Below, piece by piece: positions 34,375-47,579 of a DNA stretch of 64,000 bases. Source of the stretch: Dryococelus australis (lineage: Eukaryota > Arthropoda > Insecta > Phasmatodea > Phasmatidae); contig CM057002.1 in assembly GCA_029891345.1 (NCBI GenBank), positions 17,048,295 to 17,112,294 of the forward strand, given 5' to 3'. Both the position numbers and the translations under genes were made by a program. The notes under the pieces are model-generated. The model was given only the letters and a program-made list of their open reading frames with translations. It did no database searches and was not told the origin of the DNA. How positions within the stretch are numbered: the stretch's first letter is position 1; each line of letters begins with the position of its first letter.

Positions 34375-34654
34375 ATTCAGGAAGGGAGTGGTAAAGGAGT
34401 TGTTGGGTGGATAGTTGAGAAGCTTACCACCGGGCGGTAGCCTAATTGCAAATATGTGTATATATGACGGGGAAGGTTATTTATTAATTTTGCCCCAGTA
34501 TAGTACTAATGCATATAAATATTAGCGTAATAAATGTTAAGGTAGACCTATCTGTTTGCAGGTTTACCACTCTTTTTTTTACGTTTGTCGATTCTATGTA
34601 GTACAATAACTAAGATACTGGTTGCGAGCTTGAATTTACTGTGTCGTTTGGTTG

Positions 34655-34863
34655 GACTGGCTGTCCCATTCATAGGAAATTGTTTCTTCAATATGACATT
34701 TTTTTGAACAGCTGTAAACATCAACCAACTCATTTGACAGTTATAAAAGTAGAAGTCACATGGCAGTGTTTGTTTATGTGTAACGGAAGAATACGTAATC
34801 AGTAACCAAAAGTAGAAATTTGTCAGGGCTTCAGAAAAGGCTGAAGTTGTCGTGAATCAACTA
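34655..34863 (+). mobile_element. MITE copy 5 (degenerate)
   Basis: The right half aligns with copy 2: CAGTGTTTGTTTATGTG with GTGTTTATTA, AAGTAGAAATTT with AGGTAGAAATTA, then CAGGGCTTCAGAAAAGGCTG and GTCGTGAATCAACTA, followed by TA at 34864-34865. The left end (CTGGCTGTCCCATTCA) is poorly preserved and its edge is uncertain. Confidence 0.45.
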
Positions 34864-34869
34864 TACCGT

Positions 34870-35335
34870 GTTTGTGACTTGTATTGGTATTGTCATATTA
34901 CATATTGTTCGGTGAGGTCTTTTTGCAATTTGTCGATTCTTGATACAGTATTAAGATTATATCGTAATTAGCACAAAAATACATTAAATTGCAAATGTAC
35001 CTAACCAAATAATACCTAAATTCACAAATTACCAGTACATGCATAATTTTTCAGTGTGAATTGGCTACGCCAGAAAAACATTTCTGCGTACTAGCAGTGA
35101 TGTACTAGTTGTGTACTTGTTGAAACTATTCATGTTATACTGGTTGCGTCTTCTGGTGGAAATAAATATCACACATGAAATCAGAACATTTTATGAATGG
35201 TGTTATGAATTCATTGTCATCTATGGTTTTTGAAAAAGTAAACAAATAACCACAATATTTGTAATAAATTGGAAATGTAGGATTTAATTGTAATATTATT
35301 TGTATGCATTATAATCATACGTGTTCTGCACAGCG
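34870..35335. other. intergenic stretch, nothing recognised
   Basis: AT-rich, no supported feature between MITE copy 5 and the minus-strand LINE fragment. Confidence 0.35.
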
Positions 35336-35337
35336 GC

Positions 35338-35666
35338 AGGTTTTCACATGGTAGCTCTCCATGCTCTCCAGTCTTCTGCCAACCTCATATCTTTTCCTTC
35401 CTATCAATCTTTTCCCACAAACTATTCCTTCCATAGCATCTGTTAGCAAGAACTCCTGTCTCTGAGTGTCCAATCCAGTTCTTCTTCCTTTCTCTTATGA
35501 CTTTCAGCAGTTTTCTCCTAACATCAACTCTTTCCAGCACTTCATTTCTCACTCTATCCTCTCCGTTCTCATCCACATCCACCGCTTCTAGCCTTTTTTC
35601 GTCCTTGCATTGTCCATGCTCTGCACCATAGAGTATGCAAATATGTTGGAAATATGCTACAGACAT
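35338..35666 (-). pseudogene. non-LTR retrotransposon 3' fragment (RT C-terminus)
   Basis: The minus strand reads ILYGAEHGQCKDEKRLEAVD, then EDRVRNEVLERVDVRRKLLK and VIRERKKNWIGH, which match the conserved C-terminal region of RTE/Jockey-like LINE polyproteins (RLEAFE...DRVRNEEVL...WIGH). After the stop at 35385, another frame continues with LAEDWRAW-like residues, the usual end of such proteins. A 5'-truncated dead copy. Confidence 0.75.
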
Positions 35667-35669
35667 CTA

Positions 35670-38600
35670 TAAAATGCTCAGAAGGTTATCCATATTTCTA
35701 TGCACATATACTAACCTGACAATTATTTACACATCCTATGCACAGAACTAGGTAATCTAAAAGTGTTTACTTACAATAGAATGACATTAAATCTACCTTG
35801 AATAAAAAGTGTGTGTCAAAAGTATGCAAGTCTGCCCAGCAAGTATAAAAGTACAAATACTTACTAAGTATACTTTCTGTGTGTACTATACTGGGAATTA
35901 AAACACCGCAAGTATGCACTAGTCACTTCTAGCAACAAGTACTCACAAGTATGCAATTTTGAGAATTCAGAAACTTCCTAAGCTTCGCTGATATGAGATG
36001 CTGTGTGTTCACTACCTAAAGAAAGCAGGCGTACCTTGAATCACTGTTTTGGGGACTGGCTTGGTGCGTAATGTTTGGGTAGACTTGAATAGTAGTTTTA
36101 AGAGCGCGAGGGACTATGCTTTGTCATTAATACAGCGTCACTACTACAATCTATCACGAATTTTGGTTTAACTAGGTAAGGTTTTGTGCATTTGACATTT
36201 CTAGCGGGTGACTTACTACAAAATGCTACTCTTGAATTTCGTTACATTACCACAGTAACATTTGGGTTTGTGTGTATTGTTAATATTATGGATTTAGCAA
36301 TTGTTCAGTTAGGTCCTTTTGCAATTTAATGTCTTGATGTAATTTAATTATGTACTCTATGAATCAAATCACCATTTGTCGACACCATTCACTGCACAAA
36401 TATTGTAATGTAACACCTCACAAAATGAATTGCAACAAAACACTTTTATAACCACTTGTACATTTGCAATCCTCCGACTGGCAAAGTCCCACAATCCAAC
36501 GGGCTTATACCAATGGTGATGCACGTTTGATTCAAAATAATTACACACTTGCACGTAAATTTTGGTACGTTTGCATACCATCACTACCTCGTCATGATAC
36601 ATCAAATTATGGTAAAAGTACAATGAAAATAGTACTCAACATGGCGCTCACAAAGCAACCAAACAAATAAATTTTATTTTGTTGGTCTACTAAATCTCCT
36701 TTAAAACAGCAGTTACTCTATGTGCCACACAGTCTAAAAGTCATGAATTTGGTTAGTTGGGAATCTGTAGACATTCTGAGCAAGTAAATTTTTAATATAA
36801 CGATAACTTGTATAAAATTCTTGGTAAACATTTTGGAAAATGGGTCATACATTGTAATTTTTCAAATGTTTTGAAGTTGTTAAGAAATCGTGAATAGATT
36901 GGCTACAATTGAGATTTTTACATCATTTTATTAAAAAAATTTGGTGACATGGAATTTTGAACAGTTACAGTAATTATCGCAAAAAAAGCTGAAAATTGTT
37001 TTAGGCCTTTGTTTTATAACCTGCAAAAGCTGAAAGGTTATAATGAAAGCAATAAACATAGCAAAACTCATTTCATGACGTGATGAGCTGGCTGACATCA
37101 ATATGTAATAAATGCAAGGATGGGAGTATCCTACACTACATACCTAAATTTGTACACTACCACAATCTACGGGGAACTAACAAAGCTTTTGTAGAAAATT
37201 AAACATTTTAATTCATAACTATGCTCTTTAGTATAAACTCATATGATATTCATTACAAACCAAACACTGAAAGTTTATAGCTAACTTTACAGACCAAAGA
37301 TAACACCTGTTCAAATAAAATTATTCTTTCAATTTACCAAATGTGTTATTTGTATACATGGTATGTTACATATATATAAATTATTTGTATATTTTTGTTT
37401 ATGTAATTTATATACATAATATTTGTATAAACACGTCCTGTGTTATGAAAGTTATTGTCAACTGAAAAATGTTGAAGCTTTTCACATAGAATGTCATGTC
37501 ATGGTTTAGAAACTATAATTACCTCCAACACGTGAACAATGGAAGCAAATATGGTGTGTGGTCAGAGTTGAAAGTGTGTTGGAGAGTACATGACTTTGTA
37601 CTCTTGCTCTTTCGTATTCTTGGATGAATTGAGCTGCTCTCTGGACCAATTGAGACATGGACTCGCTGGTGCTCTTGCACATTTTGACCACATTACATAT
37701 TTGTGGCATTGTTTCATAGGGTTAAGCTTTGTTGACCAAAAATCATATTTTACCTGCAAATGAGTATGTTCTATTGTTTGTCAATGAAATATGGTAACAT
37801 TTATTTATAAAGATATGAATAAGAATTTTACTGGTTTTTGTCATTTTGCTGCAACCAATGGTGGTTACACTGCAATACTCCTTTATAGGCTAGAAATCAA
37901 TTAATGGGAGCTACAAATATTTTTGATTTTAGCTTGACATGATTTTGCATATTTTTGTCCTTACCCGTTTGCAGTATGTCTAGTATAGTTATTGTTGTAC
38001 TTTCACACATTGATGCAGTGCTCATGCCAGGTTGTGCGAAAGAGAGCTTTCTCGAAAGACTGTTGTTTAGAAAGAGTGTTTGTTAGAAAGGGTGCTATAG
38101 CGAGATTATTCTTTAATGGATTTGTGATTTGTATGGAAATCAGTTTTAACATTAGTATTGTGCAGATTTTTAAAGTTACTGTGTTACACACCCCCATAGA
38201 AAATGTTCTCTGGGTAAATGTGCACTTAGTATTTGTGGTTTACAGTTAAGCAAAAAATACCCAATGGTGTTGCTTTATCATAATGTTGGTATTTCTGTAT
38301 TTTCTGTGCCATGTTGTGCTATCGATACAGCAGTTGTCGGAATGTCTTCATTTTGACAGTTCTGGCAGTGTTTGTAATAGCAAATACACTAGATTGTGTG
38401 GAAAATAACCTAGTGGCAAGGTGTTACTATCAGTTTTTGGAATATTAAAAATTTATATTTTATCATTTGTCAGTAAACGATTTCCACTTCTGAAACATTT
38501 GATATATTAGGAATTAGTTTTCTAGGTTTATTTTCTGACTTGTCAAACGTACCAGTGGGAAAGAATTTATTTACCTATTCACCATGTTGGAACTGTGCCT

Positions 38601-41600
38601 GTGCCTTTATCTATGAATGGAGAGGTACTGCTGGCTGGCTGAGACTACAGTGCCAGATTTTCTTGCGCACATCTTAAAGCTGTTCTGTATTGGTGTCTAG
38701 TGTATTTGATAATAGTTTTTACATCAGTGCAAAAAAGTGTAGAAAGGCCTTGTATTAAGAAATTTTTGATGTTTTTTATTTCAGGTTTTCTACTGGAAAT
38801 CTCATGTAGGATACACTAAAGTGAAGAACTGAAGGTCCTCGGACAGGAAAATAAGAATGCCAGCCACACGTGTTGACGCCGACACGAGACGAACGATGAT
38901 ACAAATACTTACTGGTCATTTGGGCGCCAACTGTGCTTCCCAATCACTGCACTATTGAGACTCAGGGATGTTGTGGGTTTTGTGTGTCCTTCTCACCCGT
39001 ACGTACTTACAAAACACGTTGGCAATACTAAACTTATAATAAACATCACTGAAAATACACTTAAACATATGTGGCTAGGACACTCACTACTGAATAAAAA
39101 AATTGAGTTAACTGTAGATTTGTTTTTATTGTTTATACACATCAACGTGCCAATGAAATGGTTATCTCTGTCATGACTAGCGATTTCCGCTTGGGTGCTC
39201 CCCAACCCGTAATTAATCTAGCGCACGCCTAAATGGATGATCTCGCCGAGGTGCCTTCACAAGGGGAGGGGGCCGACAGCCTCTAGGGTGGACTGACAGG
39301 TCACTGTGAATTACAAATGAATACCCTTAACACACATTAACACGAGTGATTACTCTGAATCACTAATGCAAACTTGTTGGGGCTCGCCTACAGCACATTG
39401 TTAGTGTAATGACGGCCTATACACAGCCGGCTAGGATGGGAGTAACTGCACCATGCACTAATTACACAATTACAGAGACCCTTGGATGGGACAAGAGATG
39501 AATATTCACTATAGTCACACACACATGTGAAAACAAGCTTAGGTGGCGTGGATGCTGCGGCATGAAGTTTGTAGCAGACCACGTGGTGCAGGTGAAATTG
39601 CAGTATTTCTGCATGGAAGCGACAAACTAAGTTCAGAGAGAATATTATTCATCTTTGGCAAACGGTTCTCTTTATGATTAGCAGTGTTGCAGGCTTGTAA
39701 TATGCCTGATGGCGGTGAAATCAAAAGTTACTTTGACTGTGTGGTCAAGTACAAAAAGAAATTTACGTGAAAAATACATTAAACTCTGAATGAAAAATAC
39801 ATAGGACTCTGAAATAAATGATTGCACATACAATGTTATACACACAAGCACTTAACGCAATGATGGCATATACAAAGACTTTGCTTCAGTTGGCAACAAG
39901 GTTATAATTGATGTTGCTGTAAAATATTCAAACACGAAAGTTACCCTTAAATACATACAGAAAAATAAAGCTCTTAAAATTGCGTGTAGCAATTATGCAG
40001 AAGTTATGATGAAATGCCATAAACATAGGCAGATGGCGTCTGATTCAAAATGTGTGGGTCATGTGACCTCTGACATCATTCTCTTCCTCGTTTAAGTTAA
40101 ATGCCATGAGGGCTTAAGAAATTAGTAAAGCAGCATAATGCTGGGGAAAACGTCTGGCAAAAAGGTATGCAAGCAAAGATTAACCGGTAAACTACAGGGT
40201 CTATGGAAACCTACATCAGTGAACAAAAGTTGTAGTCCGCACGTGACCATATCTTACCTCGCCAGCTCTCCTTGACGGACTGTTAAGATACAAGCGTCGC
40301 ATGGACCTATCATGGCCGCCTACGGGGTTCACGTAAGTGGAAGTGCTATGCACGCAGAGTGAAATATTTTATAGTGAAAATAAAATGGCACAAATTAAAT
40401 TAGACATTGTTTTACATTTCTATAATTTTGTTACGGGTTTCAATATTACTTTAATGTCTCTTTGTGATGGCTTTCATGCCAGAATATTAAATGTTCTTAA
40501 TCTCGGTGCCACAGGCTCTTTGAATATTCATAACCAAACAATTAAAGTTAGTACAAGTTCTTTAGAACATTTTAAGATATATTAAACACTGTAAAGACAA
40601 TATAGCACATTTTACCCTGAAATTTAACATTTATAGGAAAGTTCAAAATTGTCGGCCTCTTTGCACACGTGAGCGCCGTCATGGGCTGTTGCGCCGCTGG
40701 CTGCAAGCCGACGTCAGTGTGAAGAGTAAGATAACTCCCTACATGCCCTGACCAACAAAATCACTTGTAAAGAATCAAGGTACAATAGTTTCGGTGATTG
40801 ATTGTAAATTATATTATCACTATAATCTCCAGATAATATAGATCTCGCAGTTCTCTATTTAAATGCTAGGTAAATAAAATCAAATGAATAAAATATATAT
40901 TACTCTGCATTGTCTTGGATATAGGTGTGTGTATCGGAAGTATGGGTGCAAACAAAAGAATGTAAATACTGTAATTTTAAGAACTTAAATAACTTATAAT
41001 AGTTGATTTTATTTTAATGTTGATGATGTAAAAAGAGAAGTTAACATTAAGAGCTTAATATTAAATCTAGGAGACAAAAATTTGATTATTTTAAGATTAG
41101 CACAGTTAGTTCTTTGTTTATGTTACGCTCTTCAAAATTCAAACGAAGCATACAAAAAGCGTGAGAAGGTAACCTTGCATTGTAGTGTGTATATGCGAGC
41201 TTAGATACTCTTTATAACATTCAATAAATTAGAAAAAAAATTGTAGAGAAAAGTGCTCAGGTGATGAGATGGGCAACTTCTGGTTAGGATCTTGAATGTG
41301 GTTTGTGTAGGGTTATTGATAATCAGTAAGATGTCAGTGTGGCAGTTTTGATTAATGTTGAATGAACTATTAATGATATTGTTTGTTTCAATAGCATAAA
41401 AATAATTGCTCTGTCTCATACGTTTTAACCAAAAAATATATAGCCAATAGGTAAATAAACCATAAGCTATTTCTAAAATTATAATGGCATGATAACTTTT
41501 ATATTGTGTGGAGAATAAAATAAATATAAAATAAACTTAAATACTAGTGATGTTTTCATTAACTTATCCTTAATTGGCTCCTTTTGTAAAGTTTCTTTCA

Positions 41601-42045
41601 GCAATTTTCAGGTAAGTATAAGAATAATTCATGGCAGCAAGAATTGGGTATTAAATGCATCAGCAGTTGAAGATTACATACATGTTTGCATACTTGGAAG
41701 ATGTATGCCAAGGCCTTATTCCATGGGTCACTCCACTGTATAACTGCAAAGTAGCTGGATGTTGCAAGTTTATATTCTAAAATTGCATCATCTGGGTAGT
41801 GGAATGAAATGCTTCAGGAGTAAACTTAATACCAATTCGTACACACGTGCATGGTGCTGCTTGCCATGCTTGCAGTCCACTTTGTGAAGAGCAGAGTATT
41901 GGAGCCCTCTTTGCAGTAGGAGATTTCAGGTATTGGGAATGATTCATAGTTAATTTTTTTCCCTAATGACTTCTTAACACTTGTTTAAGTACTAGCTTTT
42001 TTAATGGCAATTTTATATCTATTTGGAGAGAGCTTTGGCATGCAG
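35670..42045. other. long AT-rich stretch, nothing coding recognised
   Basis: About 6.4 kb without a gene I can support. Short open stretches at 36369-36623 (-), 37506-37709 (-), 37992-38249 (+), 38955-39176 (+), 40337-40585 (+) and others have no known domains. AAGTATGCA words cluster at 35818-35956. It may contain introns, UTR or decayed repeats. Confidence 0.3.
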
Positions 42046-42469
42046 TGGTTGAAATTATTTTTTTACTGGTATAATTTTGCTCTTTGAAGATACACCGTTG
42101 GTACAAGTATTACACTGCTCACAGCAATGTGGTTCTTTCCTGTTACACAACTTGGCAGCCGTGCAAAATGATGGATACAGCCACTGGCAGTTGGAGACGA
42201 CGTGTCAGTCAGTGGTGAAACTGTCTTGCACAAGTGGCATCTTCTGAAGAAGTGGAGTGAGCGTCTGGCTGTAGCCTGTCTGAAGATCTGTTGGATATCA
42301 CACGTGATTTTCTAATTATTTACCTCCAATTAAAGGGGACACATCTTTATGCTCATTGCGAGCTTAGGAATCTATTATGCTAATGCTGGGAAGGAGTAGC
42401 ACTTGCATGCAGCACACATTGAGGATGCAGATGTTTGTATTCAAATATTCACTTAGATGTACATTGATA

Positions 42470-42681
42470 ATGCTCTTCACTGTAAAGTGAGTGTTTACAA
42501 AGCCCTAGTTTTTTCCTATCAGTAAATTTTTATACTTCCTCCACTTCTGTAAATGTTGCTGTTTAAGTAATAAACAGTGCGTATATTTCACTGGACCCTG
42601 TTAATGTTTGTGATTATATTCAACTATAATTCCAATTGAAATGGCTTCTAAAATTGCTAACTTTACCATGAAAATAGCCTA
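42470..42681 (-). mobile_element. MITE copy 4 (diverged, opposite orientation)
   Basis: The left end TGCTCTTCACTGTAAAGTGA continues into GTGTTTACAAAGCCC. The right end reads TTTACCATGAAAATAGCCTA, followed by TA (42682-42683), with TA before the left end (42468-42469). The interior AGTAATAAACAGTGCGTATA is the reverse complement of the TACGCACCGTGTTTATTAGT segment of copy 2, so it lies in reverse orientation. Confidence 0.65.
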
Positions 42682-43851
42682 TATCTAGCTCAATTAAGTT
42701 TTTAGTGCAAAATTGAAAACATGGGTACTTAAATTTCTATTTGGTGCCAGTGCTACTTCTAACTTGAACCTTAAAAATCTTTTATTAATAAAGCTAGCTT
42801 TTAATTACATTAAAAATTTTTAGATGCAATTTTCTGCTATGTATTAAAATTAAAAGTTCTCCTGATTTAAATATTGAATCTTATATTTTCTAGGGTTATG
42901 TGAATATTTGGTGTAACAAAACGAGAACGAAAAATAATTGCTTTCATTTTAGTTTCATTAAGATATTTGGTTATCGAAGTTTTAAAGAAAAAAGAAATTC
43001 TAGTTTTCGATGAATTTTCTGGTATTTAATGAATATTCATTTAGTGCACCAACAAAGAAAATTTTTGCTAGTAAATAATTTTGTTGGTTTTCATTATTTT
43101 ATAACTGAAATAACTACATACAATGAAGATTTAAATACAGGATAAACCCCTTTTGGTAAATTCTTAATATCCTACATATTTTTTTTATTTAATTTCCTAA
43201 CGAATTTATGATGAATAACCTGCTTTATTGTTAAAAAATTCGTTACGCTCTCATTAAGGCTGAGCCTTAATGATACTATTTTTCATTTTTGTTTCAGTTT
43301 CAGGATAGTTCATAACATATCCTCAACAACCCTAATATTTTCATCATTACTTTAAATCTAGGTTATTAGAGTACTTGAAATTTATACTATGAAAAATTTG
43401 TATAGTTATTCTTTCAGTTCTTGACATTTGCTTCCAGCTATATGCGTTGGCGGCTAGCAGTTCATAGAGCAGTGGTTGGGTCACTTTATTATTAATTTGT
43501 GATGATTATATTTCCGTAAAGTATAAATTATTTCAGTTTTTCGTGTGTGTTTAAAATTTATAAGTTTAATTGAAATTTAGAAATGTCCCAATTCTAGCTC
43601 GGTTCTTAAAATGCATTGTTGGCTGTTGCCCATGGTGGTTTTTCCTGTCTAGATAATGTTGGAAGAATATTCCTGCACTCAGTCTTGAGGTGACTACTCC
43701 GATCTGTGAATGGAAAGCAGAATAAAAAATATTGTTAGAGACTTCCTACTTTGAGAGTACAGTAGAGTAATTTGGTTCCAACAGTACAAGAGGTAGCATA
43801 TGCAGATCCGCTGCATTAGAGAACATGGTAATTTGAGATGTTTACAAGAGC

Positions 43852-44210
43852 AGCGGTGTGCCTCTGGAGGCAGTGAAGGTGAGCGTGAAGGTACAGGTAC
43901 TGCCGTAGGGATTTATTGCCATTATTGGGTCTTTACAACTTGTAATTTACCACTGGCAAACGTTTTGTTCTGAGTGATGGGTAACTTTATTCATTGGGGG
44001 GGGGGGGGTAGCTGTAAAGACATTGGTGCTTTGTGTAATAGTTGGCAGATTGCCCCAGCTGTGAAATGTTTTGCAAGTAGTTCTGAAATTTCAGTCAAAG
44101 TTCATTTTCCAAAACATTGGTATGTTAAAAGTTTTATCCGTACTTAATTGTATTACGTGTTATTTTAGGATTTTGTTTATTTTCTATTGCGTTTCATGAA
44201 CATGCTAGAT
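43852..44210 (+). repeat. repeat module C, relative of unit modules A and B
   Basis: Starts with GTGCCTCTGGAGGCAGTGAA and includes a G-run (43999-44010) followed by GGTGCTTTGTGTAATAGTTG, then a T-rich tail with ATTTTGTTTATTTTCTATTG. The same order occurs in modules A and B inside each 5.2-kb unit. Confidence 0.6.
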
Positions 44211-44214
44211 AAAT

Positions 44215-45000
44215 AGAGCACGTTTAAACCCCTGTATAGTTTTTAACACAAGCTGACCATATACTGGTAGAAAATGATGGCTCTACAGCCATGTTAATTA
44301 AATTTTGTGTTAAATTTTCTCCTTTGAAGGTGCAATTGCATGTTAAGTTTTTTTCGGTTACCTCTTAAAAATTTGTGTATCAGTGCTGTAGTTATGATCT
44401 TAGTTATCTGATAACTTGGTATATGTGAAATTATTTTAAAAATTTAGCCTGTTGGTGTTTTTAATGGAAATCAATCTTGGGTTTTTACAGAAAAAAGTTC
44501 TAATACGCAGTAGTAGTTGGCATAATTTACAAGTTTGACGAAGTTGCCTGGGTTAAGCTAAAATGTACTGCTCGATTGTATTGTAATTAGTGTTGGATCG
44601 ATTCCTGAAATATATCTATTGAGGTTATTAAATTATCAAAATTGGTGTTCGATTATTAGAGATTTAGATTCAGATTTCTATATTTATTTTACTGTGAAAT
44701 AAAATGTTTATAGAAACAGGGGTTTACCTTTGCTTAAAAGTTTTGTGGAATTAGTTTAACTTTCTTGTTTACGAAATTATAATGAAGTTATGTAAAATCT
44801 TACAAAATACACTATATACATATGTACATGTTTAACAAGCAAATGGCTCAGTCAAATTTTAACGACTAGTTTTCGTGATATTGTATAATCTTAGTTCACC
44901 AAAATATGACTGAATCACTGTTCTTGTTACAACAAAAAAATTAATAAATTAGTAAAAAGTAGACCCGTGTAATCAGTATTTGAATTTAACTGTATTGAGA
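44215..45000. other. AT-rich stretch between array relative and hAT fossil
   Basis: No gene or clear repeat recognised. It may be further diverged array sequence. Confidence 0.3.
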
Positions 45001-45002
45001 TA

Positions 45003-45920
45003 CTTGTGCAGTAAGACTAATTTCTGAACAGTCTCTGGATCCAGTCTGTTGCATTTATCACGAATTAGACCTGCTGTGCTAAACAAATGCTCATTCTGAA
45101 CACTTGCTGGTGGAATAGCTAGATAGTATTTTGTCAACTTTTGAAGTCTTGGGAATCTAGCATTTTCACACTACGCTGGCACATCATCTAATGACAGGAT
45201 AGGTTCATTTAGGTAAGTTTGTAGTTAATCATCTGCAGATTTTACTATGTCTTTTCAACACTGGTTACATTTCCAAGAAGTTGAGCATACATGCTCCGCA
45301 TTGCATGTTTTTGGTTGCTGTTAAAGTTGCTGCATTTGAGTTTCCATAATTTGAAACAAAAACCTTTGTCTAGAAACGTGGGTCTAATATTATTGCAGTG
45401 CCATAGCACTGTTAAATTCAGTCTCGAACCTTCTTCGCATAGATGCAAGAAAGTCTTGTTATACCTTTCAGTGTACAGTTTTCCTTTAGTGAAGCTATAA
45501 TACTGTTAATAATTGGGATTGTCTCAGACATTACAATTCTAGTAGCTGATAGCAAAGGTTATATTTTCAAATAAGGGAAAGTATTTCAATGAGGGCTTAA
45601 ATAAGTGACCACTGACTGGGGGTGAGGTCCAGGCCAGGAGAGACAAGGACCAGTGGTCTTTTTTGCCCCAGAATTCTCGTTAACACGTGGAGGGTACTGT
45701 TCCACCTGATAGGCTTATCTTGGATCATGCGTTTCTGTGGCATGTGAAGTCTCTTGGGCTGCTTTGTTGGCTTTTACAGAACGCTTACAATGGCACTAGT
45801 CTCCTACAAATGGTGATCATATTACTTCTTTTTGATTAAACACACAATTCTTAATGATGCGCTGGATTGTACGGGCAAGACCTGATACATCTTAAAAACC
45901 TGCGTTTTCCATGGAGGCAG
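45003..45920 (-). pseudogene. hAT-family transposase fossil (C-terminal half)
   Basis: The minus strand reads MIQDKPIRWNSTLHVLTRIL at about 45730-45670, the R-W-N-S-T signature of hAT transposases. It continues with LSATRIVMSETIPIINSII, then an ILDPRFLDKGFCFK block, and ends with RFPRLQKLTKYYLAIPPASV, then EHLFSTAGLIRDKCNRL and PETVQKLVLLHK, the hAT C-terminal dimerisation domain. The frame has several stops and shifts. No BED finger or terminal inverted repeats were found. It ends close to the left edge of the tandem array. Confidence 0.85.
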
Positions 45921-47579
45921 ACGTATTGCGAGCATTGTCCCGAAAAACATAACTGAGCTTTTCTAAGACTCCACATGAATAACGAGAATTAAAAAACTGA
46001 TGCAGTTTTAATATGAAAACATTTTGTAGTTATTGTACTTTTTAATATTTTGTAAATTTTAGTCTGAATATGTACTTTTCTAAGAAATGTATACTTGTGC
46101 ATCTATATTTTATAATGAAAACTTGTGATATGTGGACTATTAGTTTAAATGAATACACATTCTACAATTTTTATGAGACCTAATTAGTTAAAATGAAATT
46201 GCACCATGAAACTCGAATATTCATGTAATATGTAATCCACATATTAGCATTGTGCATAGGTGCCCAATTAGGTGTTTTGAAGCACGTATTACTCCAAATT
46301 TGGAACTTCAGATGTACAGTAACTGAAGACAATTATTCACTAGCAAACGTTAATTTAGTACATACAGTAATCATTGAAGGGCAGTGCTCAGTGGGAGTGC
46401 TAGGTAATGAATGAGATTATAATTTTGAGTTTAAATTTTTATTTTGGGGGAATCTGCTAATCTTCAATTTTTACTGTGATGTGTACTGTTTTGGCGGAAC
46501 AAATAGTGTATATTTATTATGGTTTGGAAAACACTGTCGTACACAGGAAGAGAAACCAATTTATCTGATACATAATTTTGGTCTTTAAAGATACTGTGTT
46601 GGTGCAACAATTATTGACTGCCTTCAATGTGGGTCTGACCTGCACCTCGACTTGGCTACCTGACAATTGTCACGTAGTCGCCGGCAATTCAAGGGTCTTC
46701 TTGCATGGATGGCATGTTCGGAGGAAACTGAAAACAACGTTATTGGTGGGCGCCTTCCTGAAGATACTGGGATTATGAAGTACAGTATCACAAGTGACAT
46801 TTTCATTAAGTAGCAACTTTGGGGAAAAACTTTTCTTTGGGAGTTTCAGCATTGTTTTATAGCATACAGACATTCATGAGAAGGTAGCATTTGCACACAA
46901 CCATGTGTTGTAAAAACAGATGTCGAGTGTTCTGGTCAAGTAAATTGGTAAATGTGTGCTGCATAAGACAGATTACAGTGCAAATATTTTAAGAGTCCTG
47001 TCACTGGCGTGTAGTTGCAGTTTTGTGGAAGTGCTACTTTTATTAAACACTAAATATATTACTGATGTGCAACGTTACACACAAATGCTAGTCCTTAACC
47101 ATTTTAAATTTTCTATCTAATCTAAAGAAAGTCCACATTCTCAACATTACTTTGAATCTTGTTTCTACATAATTTTGCTATGAATGTTTATGCAGCCAAG
47201 CTGTATACATTAGGGTTTAGTGTAGCCAGAAACAATTCCTTGGCTGTCTAGAAACATTGACTGGGCAGGAAGTGAATTAAGTATGGAGTGTTGGCAGCAA
47301 GTAATTAAAGTAGCAAATGTTAAAAACTTTTTATTGAATATATATATATTTTTTTTTCTTAAAGAGTTTTTTATGAAAAATTATATATATTTCTTACAAT
47401 TGTGGTTTTAAAAGTTTTTTGAACAATTGTTGATATAATTGCAACTTATAACTTTACCTAAAGAGTTTTCCATGTGTTGGTTTGGTTTGTCCTGGCCATA
47501 GTCTTTGTTCCTGTCCAGATACTGTCAGAAGATGTGTGTCAACACTTTCGGTTAGAGAATATTTACTTCCATCTCGGAT

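Larger units (their letters stand above)
30150..34490 (+). mobile_element. nearly full-length CR1-like LINE (inactive)
   Basis: ORF1 (PHD finger, coiled-coil-like region, SGNH esterase) is followed by ORF2 (AP-type endonuclease, reverse transcriptase), all on the plus strand and in family order. The combination of PHD and esterase in ORF1 is a known feature of CR1-like non-LTR elements. The coding strand is strikingly purine-rich. Stops and frameshifts are scattered and the RT catalytic box is lost, so it cannot move itself. The right end, after the last coding trace at about 34374, carries GCAAATATGTGTATATATGA and TTATTTATTAATTTTGCCCC without a poly(A) tail, as expected for CR1. Confidence 0.85.
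42050..44210 (+). repeat. diverged partial relative of the 5.2-kb tandem unit
   Basis: Blocks co-linear with unit 1: 42065-42110 (CTTTGAAGATACACCGTTGG) with 46580-46610 (CTTTAAAGATACTGTGTTGG); 43325-43395 with 47130-47190 (CATTACTTTAAATCT versus CATTACTTTGAATCT, then CTATGAAAAATT versus CTATGAATG); 43640-43690 with 47478-47530 (GTCTAGATAATGTTGGAAGA versus GTCCAGATACTGTCAGAAGA); and 43855-43880 with 47728-47755 (GCCTCTGGAGGCAGTGAAGG versus GCATCTGGAGGTAGTGAAGG). Same orientation. It holds MITE copy 4 as a later insertion. Confidence 0.65.

Noticed and set aside
46578-46806. Overlapping open frames of 60-67 residues repeated in every unit
   Set aside because: The plus frame lacks an ATG near its start, frames lie on both strands over the same bases, and their recurrence only reflects the tandem repetition.
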